From Paraburkholderia polaris (GTDB taxonomy: Bacteria; Pseudomonadota; Gammaproteobacteria; Burkholderiales; Burkholderiaceae): a stretch of 64,000 nt of DNA. Shown here piece by piece: positions 50,729-59,131 of this stretch. Under the pieces are notes generated by a model. The model did not search any database and had not been told where the DNA came from. It worked only from the letters and a program-made list of their open reading frames with translations. A program made the translations under genes and the position numbers. The stretch lies in contig NZ_JABBGJ010000004.1 in the NCBI RefSeq assembly GCF_012927345.1, positions 124,001-188,000 of the forward strand, in the 5' to 3' direction. How positions within the stretch are numbered: position 1 is the first letter of the stretch; the number at the start of each line of letters is the position of its first letter.

Positions 50729-51388
50729 ATGCGTGTACTCCTCGTAGAAGACGACGACCTGATCGGCTGCGGCATCGAAGCGGGACTGCGGCAAGCCGGT
50801 TTCACGGTCGATTGGGCACGTGACGGCCACAAGGCCAGTCTCGCGCTCGACACCACTGCCTATGCGCTGGTACTGCTCGATCTCGGCTTACCCAGGGTAT
50901 CGGGTATGGAACTGCTGAAACGGCTGCGCGACGCCGGCAAGGACGTACCGGTGCTGGTGCTGACCGCGAGGGGCACGGTGGTGGACCGCGTCGGCGGCCT
51001 CGAAGCGGGCGCCGACGACTACCTCGGCAAGCCCTTCGACCTGACCGAGCTGATTGCCCGTTGCCGGGCCCTGCTGCGCCGCGCGCAAGGGCGCAGCGTC
51101 GAGGTGATCCGCTATCAGGATCTGACGGTCAATCCCGCCGCGCAAACCGTCGAAGTCGCCAATACGCGCGTGCCGCTCACCTCGCGTGAATGGGCGATCC
51201 TGATGCAGTTGCTGACCAACCAGGGCATTCCTCAGTCGCGCTCGCGCCTCGAAGAGAGTTTGTATGGATGGCAGGAAGAAATCGAAAGCAATGCGATCGA
51301 GGTCCATGTCTCCAATCTGCGCAAAAAGCTCGGCGCCAAATTGATCAGAACCGTGCGCAATATCGGCTACGTGGTGGAGAAAGCGTAA
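50729..51388 (+). CDS. OmpR-type response regulator, PmrA/QseB-like
   Basis: A 219-residue regulator: receiver domain with D51 in LVLLDLGLP and KPFD near 107, and a winged-helix DNA-binding domain (LTSREWAILMQLLTN, SNAIEVHVSNLRKKLG, IRTVRNIGYVV). It belongs to the PmrA/BasR/QseB branch. It overlaps the kinase gene by one base (TAATG). A PmrA-type box lies 119 bp upstream and another, nearly identical, before hpnJ. It is most likely the regulator of the flanking hopanoid genes and of itself. Confidence 0.9.
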   Translation: MRVLLVEDDDLIGCGIEAGLRQAGFTVDWARDGHKASLALDTTAYALVLLDLGLPRVSGMELLKRLRDAGKDVPVLVLTARGTVVDRVGGLEAGADDYLGKPFDLTELIARCRALLRRAQGRSVEVIRYQDLTVNPAAQTVEVANTRVPLTSREWAILMQLLTNQGIPQSRSRLEESLYGWQEEIESNAIEVHVSNLRKKLGAKLIRTVRNIGYVVEKA

Positions 51389-52788
51389 TGTCGGCATCCA
51401 TCCGCCGACGTCTGGTGCTGCTGGTCCTAACCAGTATCGTGCTGATCTGGGGCATCGCGCTGGTCTCGAGCTATCGTCAAGCGAAAAACGAGGTCGGCGA
51501 ATGGGAAGAGGCGCGCCTCGCGGAGCTCACGCAAATCCTCGCGCTGCTCGATCAGCGCAATCTGACCACACTGGCCAATGCGCGCATTGATGTGCGCGAG
51601 GAAGAAGAAGGCGGCGAAGCCGGAGCGAACGACAGCGACGATGACGACGCCTTGCCACGCGACGCGCTATTCCAGGTGCGCAGCCCGAACGGCGACGTGC
51701 TGGCTGGCAGCCCGCAATTGCGCGTGCTCAAAGCGTGGGATCTACCCGTACCACCCGCAAGCGGCACGCAAGACATCATATTGGGCGGCCAACTGTGGCA
51801 TTCATTCACCTTGCGCGATACCTCGCTGGGCCACACTGTGCGCGTATTCGAACCGGCCAATACGCGCAGCGATCTGGTGAGCGGGGTGGCCAGCCGGATC
51901 GCCCGCCCGACACTGTTCGCGCTGCCGGTGCTGGCGCTGCTAGTGTGGTTCAGCATCGGCTGGAGTCTGGCGCCGCTCAAGGTCCTCTCGGGCGCCATCC
52001 GCGCACGCGATATTAACCGGCTGGAACCGGTCGACATCGGCAAGGTGCCGACCGAGGTGCGGCCGCTCGTCGACGCGATCAATCTGGTGCTGTCACGCTT
52101 GCGGCACTCCATCGAGCGCGAACGGGCGTTTACCGCGGATGCCGCCCATGAACTGAAAACACCGCTTGCCGCCATCAAGGTGCAAGCGCAAGTCGCGCTG
52201 GCCGAATCGGACACGGCATTACAGCGGCTGGCAATGGAACGCGTGGTGCAAGGCGTCGATCGCAGCGCGCGACTCGCGGAGCAGTTGCTGCTGCTCGCGC
52301 GTCTGGATGTACACGAAAAACTTTCCATCGCACCGCTCAGGCCCGCGGCGGTGGCGAAAGATGCGCTGCTTGCCAACGAACGCAATGCGCAGCAGAAGAA
52401 CATTCGCGTGACGCTCACCGGCGACATGCGCGCCGAGATCAATGCGGAGCCCGTACTCATCGGCATCCTGCTCGACAACCTGCTCGATAACGCAATCAAG
52501 TATGGACACGCAGGCGGTCGCATCGAGGTGGCGGTACAGCATGAACTCGGCCGGGTGCAGCTCACCGTGCGCGACGACGGCCCTGGCGTCGCGCCCAGCG
52601 ATCTCACGCGTCTCACGAACCGGTTTTTCCGCGCGACCGGCAATCAGGCTACCGGCAGCGGGCTGGGTCTTTCGATCGTCGCGCGAATCGCCGAGCATTT
52701 CGGTGCGAGCCTGCATCTCAGCACGGGCATCGGCGAGCACGGGCTCGCGGTGGCAGTATCGTTTCCTGCTTATGCGGGAGCGGAGTGA
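51388..52788 (+). CDS. Sensor histidine kinase, PmrB/QseC-like
   Basis: A 466-residue inner-membrane kinase. Two helices (about 10-27 and 175-193) enclose a periplasmic sensor of roughly 145 residues. That sensor contains an unusual acidic run at 71-88 (EEEEGGEAGANDSDDDD). HAMP-like linker follows, then HisKA with H254 in DAAHELKTPLAAI and a HATPase domain with NLLDNAIKYG, DDGPGV and GSGLGLSIVARI. Acid-rich sensors in PmrB/PhoQ kinases read cations or cationic peptides; that is a possible signal here. Confidence 0.9.
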   Translation: MSASIRRRLVLLVLTSIVLIWGIALVSSYRQAKNEVGEWEEARLAELTQILALLDQRNLTTLANARIDVREEEEGGEAGANDSDDDDALPRDALFQVRSPNGDVLAGSPQLRVLKAWDLPVPPASGTQDIILGGQLWHSFTLRDTSLGHTVRVFEPANTRSDLVSGVASRIARPTLFALPVLALLVWFSIGWSLAPLKVLSGAIRARDINRLEPVDIGKVPTEVRPLVDAINLVLSRLRHSIERERAFTADAAHELKTPLAAIKVQAQVALAESDTALQRLAMERVVQGVDRSARLAEQLLLLARLDVHEKLSIAPLRPAAVAKDALLANERNAQQKNIRVTLTGDMRAEINAEPVLIGILLDNLLDNAIKYGHAGGRIEVAVQHELGRVQLTVRDDGPGVAPSDLTRLTNRFFRATGNQATGSGLGLSIVARIAEHFGASLHLSTGIGEHGLAVAVSFPAYAGAE

Positions 52789-52848
52789 GGGTATTGCTGA
52801 AGGTGTTGCTGAAGGTGTTGCTGAGAGCGTCGACGAGACCGCGCCGCG

Positions 52849-53883
52849 CTAGCGCTGGCTTGCCTCGCCCACGGCCGTCCGCCTTGCCCGTTCCGCCCGT
52901 TCCAGCCGCTTCGGTTCGCGATTCGACGACTCGGCAAACTGCCACGCAATGAGTCCGGGCACGAAGATCAGCAGATCACGAATGCGCCGCGCGCCGGCGA
53001 GCGCGAGGCAGATGGAAGGATCGAGGCCCAGCGCGCCGCCGATCAGAATGAAACCGCCCTCCTGCACACCCAGACCGCCTGGCACGAAGAAAGCCGCACT
53101 GCTGATCGCCTGGATCAAGGATTCGATCACCACCGCTTCGACCAGCGTGACGTGAACGCCGAGAAAGTACAGCGCAAGCCAGATTTCGAGCGACGTCAGG
53201 AAGCACTGCAGCGGTTGCCAGAAGAACAGATAGCGCAGCACCACGCCGCGCCGGCGCCAGATCAGCTTGATGGCCTGGTCGATCTGCGCCGATTGTCCCA
53301 CGAGCGTAGCGAGTTTGCCGCTCGTCATACGATTGAGCGCGCGCGTGATGCGCTCGAACGGGCTGGCATGCTGCACGAGTGCGAACAGCACCAGCAGCGG
53401 CGTCAGCACCACCACGCCCCACGCCAATTGCCCGGCGAGCCGCAGCGTGTCGGAGTGCGCATGCGCGAAGAGAAAACCGATGCCGACCATCGTGAACAGC
53501 AACTGGCTGATCACCGTGAGCTGCATATCGACGATGATGCTGCCAACCGCCATAGACGGCCGCACGCCCCAGCGCTTGAGCATCCGGAACGACACCACCT
53601 CGCCGCCGATACGCGCCACCGGCAACATGCTATTGACGGATTCGCGCACCCAGACCAGATGCAGCATATTCGTGATGCTGGGCCGGTTCGCGCCGCGAAT
53701 CAGCGAGCGCCAGTCGCAGGCATTGGCGAGCATGGGCAGCACGTGGGCGATCGCCGCCAGCAAAAGGCCCGCGCCCGCGGCGCGCAGCGCGCCGAGCACG
53801 GCGCCAGGGTTGTCCTGCCAGACCAGCCACAGCGACAGTAGCAAGCCGACAAGCGCGGCGACGCGGCCGAGATGCTTCGTCAC
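52849..53883 (-). CDS. hpnL: HpnL-like membrane protein (UPF0104 / LPG-synthase TM fold)
   Basis: A 344-residue integral membrane protein with about eight hydrophobic segments and the conserved MLPVARIGGEVVSFRML motif and AAFFVPGGLGVQEGGFIL (family: lysylphosphatidylglycerol synthase membrane region). HpnL is thought to move extended hopanoids in Burkholderia. It follows hpnI with a 77-bp gap and is transcribed in the same direction; the two-component genes lie on the opposite strand just beyond. Confidence 0.82.
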   Translation of the reverse strand: MTKHLGRVAALVGLLLSLWLVWQDNPGAVLGALRAAGAGLLLAAIAHVLPMLANACDWRSLIRGANRPSITNMLHLVWVRESVNSMLPVARIGGEVVSFRMLKRWGVRPSMAVGSIIVDMQLTVISQLLFTMVGIGFLFAHAHSDTLRLAGQLAWGVVVLTPLLVLFALVQHASPFERITRALNRMTSGKLATLVGQSAQIDQAIKLIWRRRGVVLRYLFFWQPLQCFLTSLEIWLALYFLGVHVTLVEAVVIESLIQAISSAAFFVPGGLGVQEGGFILIGGALGLDPSICLALAGARRIRDLLIFVPGLIAWQFAESSNREPKRLERAERARRTAVGEASQR

Positions 53884-53960
53884 GCGGCCGCCCTTGGCGC
53901 GTGCTTGACTCCCGCTGCCTTGCCGTCACCGTCCTGTTCAAAAGACCTACACATCATGGC

Positions 53961-55145
53961 TTACCCAACCTGCTGTTCATCCGTCATTGCGTCCTGAGCT
54001 GCCGACAACAGGCCGTCGCCATCCACCTTGAAACTGAAACCACGCCAGATCACGCGCGAGGACCAGAAGCTCGCCACGAAAATCGCAAACGATACGATAT
54101 CCCATAACGGCAACAGCCACAGGTCACGACGCGCCTGCTGCAACGCGCGATCGGACAGCAGTTTCAGCACGAGCCGGGCGCATACGGCGACCAGCGCGAG
54201 CGGCCACGACCACAGCGCGCCGCCCGAGAAGACGACGGCGAGCAGTGCAAAAGCGAGCGGATGAATCAGCGCCGAGCCGAGATGGCCGAGCGGATCGATG
54301 CTGCGAATCGTGCGGCTCCAGCGCAGTTCGTGCGCAATCAGTTGCGTCGCGCTCGACTCGACGCAAGCATGCGAGATCGTGAACGGCGGAATCACCACCT
54401 TCTCGCCGATCATACGCACGGCTTCGCCGATCGCGTGGTCCTCGGCCAGATGCTTCACGAACGGCGTGAAACCCCCGATTTTTTCAAGCGTATCGCGCCG
54501 CATCGCGATGCTCTGCCCAAAGCAAGGACGTGCGAGACCGAGCGCAAGACCCGTCACCACGCCGGGCAAAAATTGGTAGTTGGTGGCCTTGGCTGACATT
54601 CGCGGCCAGAAACCGGGATCGGGCGCACCGCGATACACACAGGTGACGAGACCAACGCCGGGCTTCTGCAATTCGCCGATCACATTGCGCAGATAATCAG
54701 GCCCGACGCTCACGTCGCTGTCGGCGAATACCAGCACGTCGTGCTGGGCCTGCGGCAGCATATTGAGGATGTTGCTGATCTTGCGGTTCGGACCGTACAG
54801 GCGTGCGTCGGCAACCACGGTGATGTCCGCTTCCGGATGCAGCCGCCGCAGATCGTCGACGGTTTGCAAAGCGGGGTCGGCCGAGTCGTGCACGCCGAAC
54901 AGGAATTGCACAGGGCCCGGATAATCCTGCTGACAGAAGCTCGACAGATTGGCGAGCAACGCCCACTCGTCGCCGTGCAACGGTTTCACGATCGTGACCG
55001 GCGGAAAACTGCTCGGCTCGGACACCGCTCTCGCGAAGAACCGGCCGATCAGAGCGCCCGCCAGCACCGTGTAGGCGATGCCGAAAACTGCACCCGCCGC
55101 ACACGCATAGGCAAGCGTGACGGCGAGCAGATGCACGGCGCTCAC
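53961..55145 (-). CDS. hpnI: Hopanoid glycosyltransferase HpnI
   Basis: A 394-residue GT21-type membrane glycosyltransferase that puts N-acetylglucosamine on bacteriohopanetetrol. FPPVTIVKPLHGDEWALLAN, SDVSVGPDYLRNV, FGQSIAMRRDTLEKIGGF and HELRWSRTIRSIDP are visible. It starts at ATG 55145 within the hpnJ stop (4-bp overlap), which suggests coupled expression. It is the paralogue better placed to be the true HpnI, next to HpnJ. Confidence 0.9.
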   Translation of the reverse strand: MSAVHLLAVTLAYACAAGAVFGIAYTVLAGALIGRFFARAVSEPSSFPPVTIVKPLHGDEWALLANLSSFCQQDYPGPVQFLFGVHDSADPALQTVDDLRRLHPEADITVVADARLYGPNRKISNILNMLPQAQHDVLVFADSDVSVGPDYLRNVIGELQKPGVGLVTCVYRGAPDPGFWPRMSAKATNYQFLPGVVTGLALGLARPCFGQSIAMRRDTLEKIGGFTPFVKHLAEDHAIGEAVRMIGEKVVIPPFTISHACVESSATQLIAHELRWSRTIRSIDPLGHLGSALIHPLAFALLAVVFSGGALWSWPLALVAVCARLVLKLLSDRALQQARRDLWLLPLWDIVSFAIFVASFWSSRVIWRGFSFKVDGDGLLSAAQDAMTDEQQVG

Positions 55146-56563
55146 GCCCCGTGGGCGCGCAGGAAGCGGAAGAATTCGACGCCTTCACGCAAGCGCCGTT
55201 TCATCATGTCCCAACTCGTGAGCATTTCGCGCAAAATTTCCCAGATTTTCGACGGACGGAAATAGAAGCGTTTGTAGAAGTTCTCGAGCTGGTGATAGAT
55301 CTCGTCACGCGAAAGATGCGGATAGCCGATCGCCGCGACCTGCACCCCTGACTTGCTGACGAGGTTGATGACCTTGTTCTCTTCCAGCCAACCGTTCTCG
55401 ACCGCCTGGTTGTAGAGCGTCGTGCCGGGATACGGCGCGGCGAGCGACACCTGGATCGTAAGGGGATTGATCTCTTTCGCGTACTCGATGGTCTTCTGGA
55501 TCGTTTCCTGAGTCTCACCGGGCAAGCCAAGAATGAAGGTGCCATGAACCTTGATGCGAAGCTTGCGGCAATCCTCGCTGAAACGGCGCGCGATGTCGGT
55601 GCGCAAGCCCTTCTTGATGTTCAGCAGGATCTGGTCGTCGCCGGATTCGTAGCCCACCAGCAGCAGCCGCAGACCGTTTTCCTTCATGATCTTCAGCGTC
55701 GAATAAGGCACGTTTGCCTTCGCGTTGCATGACCACGTCACGCCCAGCTTGCCCATACCGCGAGCGATTTCCTCTGCGCGCGGCTTGAAGTCGGTGAAGG
55801 TGTCGTCATCGAACATGATCTCCTTGACTTCAGGCATGTTGTCACGAATCCACTTCACTTCTTCGAGCACGTTCTCGACCGAGCGCGTGCGATAGCGATG
55901 GCCGCCCACCGTTTGCGGCCACAGGCAGAAGGTGCATTTCGAGCGGCAACCGCGGCCCGTGTAAATGGATACGTAAGGGTGCTTCAGGTACCCGTTGAAG
56001 TAATTCTCGATCTTCAGGTCGCGCTTGTAGATCGGCGCCACAAAGGGCAACTCGTCCATGTTCTCGAGGATCGGGCGTGCTTCGTTATGCTCGATCGAGC
56101 CGTCGCGGGCGCGATAGCTCAGACCTTTGATCTGCTCGAATGGCTTGCCTTCGGCGATTTCCTGACACGTAAAATCGAATTCTTCGCGGCAAACGAAATC
56201 GATCGCATCGCTTGCCGTCAGCGAGTTGTGCGGGTCGACCGCGACCTTCGCACCGACCATGCCGATCAGAACCGAAGGCGCACGCTTCTTCAGGTGTTCG
56301 GCAAAAAGGGCGTCAGTGGGAAAGGACGGCGTGCTGGTATGGATGACCACCAGTTCGTATTGTTGCGCGATGTCAAGCGATGCGTCGACGGACAAGCCGT
56401 CGGCGGGGGCATCGAGCACGCGGCTATCGGGGAGGAGCGCGGCGGGCTGTGCGAGCCACGTCGGATACCAGAACGAGCGGACTTCACGCTTGTTTTGGTA
56501 ACGCGAACCCGCGCCACCATCAAAACCGTCAAATGACGGCGCCTGCAAGAACAGGGTTTTCAT
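55142..56563 (-). CDS. hpnJ: Hopanoid radical-SAM enzyme HpnJ
   Basis: A 473-residue B12-binding-domain radical SAM enzyme that remodels the glucosamine head group to a cyclitol ether. The N-terminal cobalamin-like domain spans about 1-180, and the radical SAM cluster is C206, C210 and C213 (GCRSKCTFCLWP), followed by EIMFDDDTFTD and LRLLLVGYESGDD. It is the first gene of hpnJ-hpnI(-hpnL), with a PmrA-type box 109 bp before its start. Confidence 0.92.
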   Translation of the reverse strand: MKTLFLQAPSFDGFDGGAGSRYQNKREVRSFWYPTWLAQPAALLPDSRVLDAPADGLSVDASLDIAQQYELVVIHTSTPSFPTDALFAEHLKKRAPSVLIGMVGAKVAVDPHNSLTASDAIDFVCREEFDFTCQEIAEGKPFEQIKGLSYRARDGSIEHNEARPILENMDELPFVAPIYKRDLKIENYFNGYLKHPYVSIYTGRGCRSKCTFCLWPQTVGGHRYRTRSVENVLEEVKWIRDNMPEVKEIMFDDDTFTDFKPRAEEIARGMGKLGVTWSCNAKANVPYSTLKIMKENGLRLLLVGYESGDDQILLNIKKGLRTDIARRFSEDCRKLRIKVHGTFILGLPGETQETIQKTIEYAKEINPLTIQVSLAAPYPGTTLYNQAVENGWLEENKVINLVSKSGVQVAAIGYPHLSRDEIYHQLENFYKRFYFRPSKIWEILREMLTSWDMMKRRLREGVEFFRFLRAHGA

Positions 56564-56671
56564 GGATGCTCCAGCAAACCGTTGATCGGTGCTTTCAGTT
56601 TTCTATCGGAAAACTATCGGAACTATTGCCCGCAGGGACACGGGCGATCGCGCAAATACTACGGAGCAAAG

Positions 56672-56688
56672 CTGAAGGGAACCTTAAG
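56672..56688 (-). promoter_or_regulatory. PmrA-type box upstream of hpnJ
   Basis: Read on the minus strand this is CTTAAG-GTTCC-CTTCAG, 16 of 17 bases equal to the box at 50594-50610. Ten bases downstream lies TAGTAT (56656-56661), the same spacing as at the other site. It starts 109 bp upstream of hpnJ. The longer gap 56564-57128 otherwise holds only a CoA-ligase remnant. Confidence 0.68.
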
Positions 56689-56797
56689 AAAAATACTCCT
56701 GGTTCGTGTTGTTCTAAATGCTTAATACTGGGTTTCGCCCAGCGTGCGCTTCCGTAATTTATAGGCAAACCGATAGTCCTGCCACCATCGCAACCTA

Positions 56798-56905
56798 TTA
56801 CCCTGCCGCGCCCCGCAATGCTTCCCGCAGCCTCACCTTCCGGATCTTGCCTGCCGGCATGGGCGGCAGCGCGCCGATGCAGCCGTTCCGGCGTGTACTG
56901 ACCGG
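56798..56905 (-). pseudogene. C-terminal remnant of an AMP-binding CoA ligase
   Basis: The minus strand reads ...ALPPMPAGKIRKVRLREAL... and then stops at 56798-56800. The MPAGKIRK..LRE pattern is the C-terminal lysine motif (P-x-x-x-G-K-I-x-K) of acyl-CoA ligases. Only some 35 codons remain and the rest of the enzyme is missing. It is probably debris of a deleted gene. Confidence 0.6.
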
Positions 56906-57089
56906 CACACTTTGTGCGACTTGATGCGACTGAGGAACACCACGATTACCCGCAGATCGAAGCGGCGGGACGACGCCAACGGCTCGTCAGGTGCGGAGAA
57001 AGAATGAGCGGCCCACGTCCGCCATAGCGTCCGATCTGCTTTGATTGTGAGTTTTTATTCGTTCAGTTCAGCGCGCGCATTGACTACAT

Positions 57090-57099
57090 TGACCGGTCA
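57090..57099. promoter_or_regulatory. Palindrome upstream of the sulfonate transporter genes
   Basis: A perfect 10-bp TGACCGGTCA lies 29 bp before the ssuA-like start, overlapping the expected promoter. It is preceded by another TGAC at 57081. A repressor site is possible; no known consensus is matched. Confidence 0.35.
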
Positions 57100-57128
57100 C
57101 AATTAAACGACCATCACAGGACCAGTCA

Positions 57129-58190
57129 ATGAAAATCCCGCGGGGCACGGCGCGCTTTTCGCTCTCTTCGATTTCCTCACACTCGCAGCATGCGAAACGT
57201 CTGCAAGCCGGCCTGAGCGCGCTGCTGATGGCGGCAACGGCCACGCTCGCCCTCCTTGCACCGGGTATCGCACGCGCCGCGCCGCCTGTCGAACTGAAAC
57301 TCGACTACGCGTACTACTCGCCGGAAAGCCTCGTCATCAAGCGCAACGGCTGGCTCGAGCAGGAACTCGCACCGCAGCACACCCAGGTCAAATGGGTGCT
57401 GAGCCTCGGCAGCAATCGCGCGCTCGAATATCTGAACAGCGGCGCGATCGACATTGGCTCGACGGCAGGTCTGGCCGCCGTGCTCGCCAAAGCCAACGGC
57501 AATCCGATTCGCGCTGTATACGTTTTCTCGCGTCCCGAATGGACGGCGCTCGTCGTCCGCAAGGACTCGCCGATCAAAACCCTCGCGGACCTGAAGGGCA
57601 AGAAGATCGCCGCCACCAAGGGCACGGACCCGTTCCTCTTTACATTGCGCGCCCTGCGTACTGCGGGCCTCACGCGCGACGACGTGGAAATCGTCAATCT
57701 TCAGCACCCGGATGGGCGCACCGCGCTCGCCAACGGCCAGGTGGACGCCTGGGCCGGCCTTGATCCGCACATGGCGGCCGCACAAATCGACGACGGCGCG
57801 AAGCTGCTGTATCGCAACGTCGACTTCAATACGTGGGGCTTGCTCGACGCCCGCGAGGATTTCATTCACGACCATCCCGAGACGCTCGCGCAGGTGCTCA
57901 AGGTGTACGAAAAGGCGCGCCTGTGGATCGCCGCGCATCCAGACGAAACCGCGAAGATCATCTCGGAAGAATCGAAGCTGTCGCTGCCGGTCGCCAGACT
58001 GCAACTGAGCCGCAACGATTTCAGCCATCCGCAGCCGGGCGCGCAGCAACTCGCCGCGCTCAAGGCGGCCGCGCCGATCCTCGAGCAGGAGCAACTGGTG
58101 AAACCGGGCACGGATCTGAATCAGGTCATCGACGCCCTGATCGATGTGAAGACGGCGCAGCCTGTGATCGCCGCGAACGGCGGCCAGTGA
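57129..58190 (+). CDS. ssuA: Sulfonate-type ABC transporter, substrate-binding protein
   Basis: A 353-residue periplasmic protein with a long N-region and a signal peptide ending LLAPGIARAA (about residue 52). The mature part has the SsuA/TauA pattern: LDYAYYSPESLVIKRNGWLE, GSTAGLAAVLAKANGNPI, KIAATKGTDPFLFTLRALRTAG. AGGA lies before the ATG. It heads an ssuABC-type operon. No ssuD or ssuE (desulfonation) gene is near, so the substrate could be another sulfur or nitrogen compound. Confidence 0.85.
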   Translation: MKIPRGTARFSLSSISSHSQHAKRLQAGLSALLMAATATLALLAPGIARAAPPVELKLDYAYYSPESLVIKRNGWLEQELAPQHTQVKWVLSLGSNRALEYLNSGAIDIGSTAGLAAVLAKANGNPIRAVYVFSRPEWTALVVRKDSPIKTLADLKGKKIAATKGTDPFLFTLRALRTAGLTRDDVEIVNLQHPDGRTALANGQVDAWAGLDPHMAAAQIDDGAKLLYRNVDFNTWGLLDAREDFIHDHPETLAQVLKVYEKARLWIAAHPDETAKIISEESKLSLPVARLQLSRNDFSHPQPGAQQLAALKAAAPILEQEQLVKPGTDLNQVIDALIDVKTAQPVIAANGGQ

Positions 58191-58231
58191 GCCACCGCGT
58201 CCACTGTTTGAGGACTATCTGACCGACGCCC

Positions 58232-59131
58232 ATGGCTACCGACGAATCGCTCGCGCTTCATGACCGATCGCATGCAACGGAGGAACTCGCGCTTTATCAC
58301 GCGGCGCAAGCCGCCGATGCATCGGGCCTCGCGCCGCGGCCGCGTGACCCGCTCAAACGCTGGCGCATCGCCGGGCTGATCCTGCCGCTTGCCTTCCTTG
58401 CCGTGATCGAAGCCCTGGTGCGTGCTTCGGTGTTGCCGGAGCACCTGGTGCCCGCGCCGAGCACGATTGCTGAAACGCTGTGGCAACTGGGCGGCGAGCG
58501 TCTCGGCCGCCACATCGGAGCAAGCTCGATGCGCGTACTCGCGGGTTTCGGCATCGGCTCCGCACTCGCCCTTCTGCTCGGTGCGGCAATGGGCTTGAGC
58601 CGCCGCCTCGACGCACTTCTCGACCCCGCGTTTCAGGCGCTGCGCGCGATTCCGTCGCTCGCCTGGGTACCGATTCTGCTGCTGTGGATGGGCATTGACG
58701 AAGCGCCGAAAATCACGCTCGTCGCCATCGGCGCATTTTTCCCGGTGCAATTGAGCGTCGTGGCCGGCATTCGCGGCGTCGACAGGAAGCTGATCGAACT
58801 TGGCGAAGTCAACCGCTTGAGCTCGCGGGCACTGTTCACGCGCATCCTGTTGCCCGCGTCCTTGCCACACATCTTCACCGGACTGCGCACCGGCCTGAGT
58901 CTCGCGTGGATGTTCATGGTCGCCGCCGAATTGATTGCCGCCACCCGCGGCCTGGGGTATCTACTGAGCGACGGCCGCGAAACCGGCCGGCCCGATCTCG
59001 TGTTCGGCGCGATCCTGCTGCTCGCGCTGCTCGGCAAGCTCAGCGACAGCATCCTTAAAGCGATCGAAGCGCGCGTGCTTTCATGGCGCGATACCGCGAA
59101 CGACCGGTCTTCCTCACGAGGTGTGCGTTGA
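58232..59131 (+). CDS. ssuC: Sulfonate-type ABC transporter, permease
   Basis: A 299-residue inner-membrane permease of the NitT/TauT/SsuC type, about six helices, with the coupling loop EVNRLSSRALFTRILLPASL (E-x-x-x-x-x-G-like loop) and IFTGLRTGLSLAWMFMVAAE after it. It is 42 bp after ssuA and ends in the 4-bp overlap with ssuB. Confidence 0.85.
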   Translation: MATDESLALHDRSHATEELALYHAAQAADASGLAPRPRDPLKRWRIAGLILPLAFLAVIEALVRASVLPEHLVPAPSTIAETLWQLGGERLGRHIGASSMRVLAGFGIGSALALLLGAAMGLSRRLDALLDPAFQALRAIPSLAWVPILLLWMGIDEAPKITLVAIGAFFPVQLSVVAGIRGVDRKLIELGEVNRLSSRALFTRILLPASLPHIFTGLRTGLSLAWMFMVAAELIAATRGLGYLLSDGRETGRPDLVFGAILLLALLGKLSDSILKAIEARVLSWRDTANDRSSSRGVR

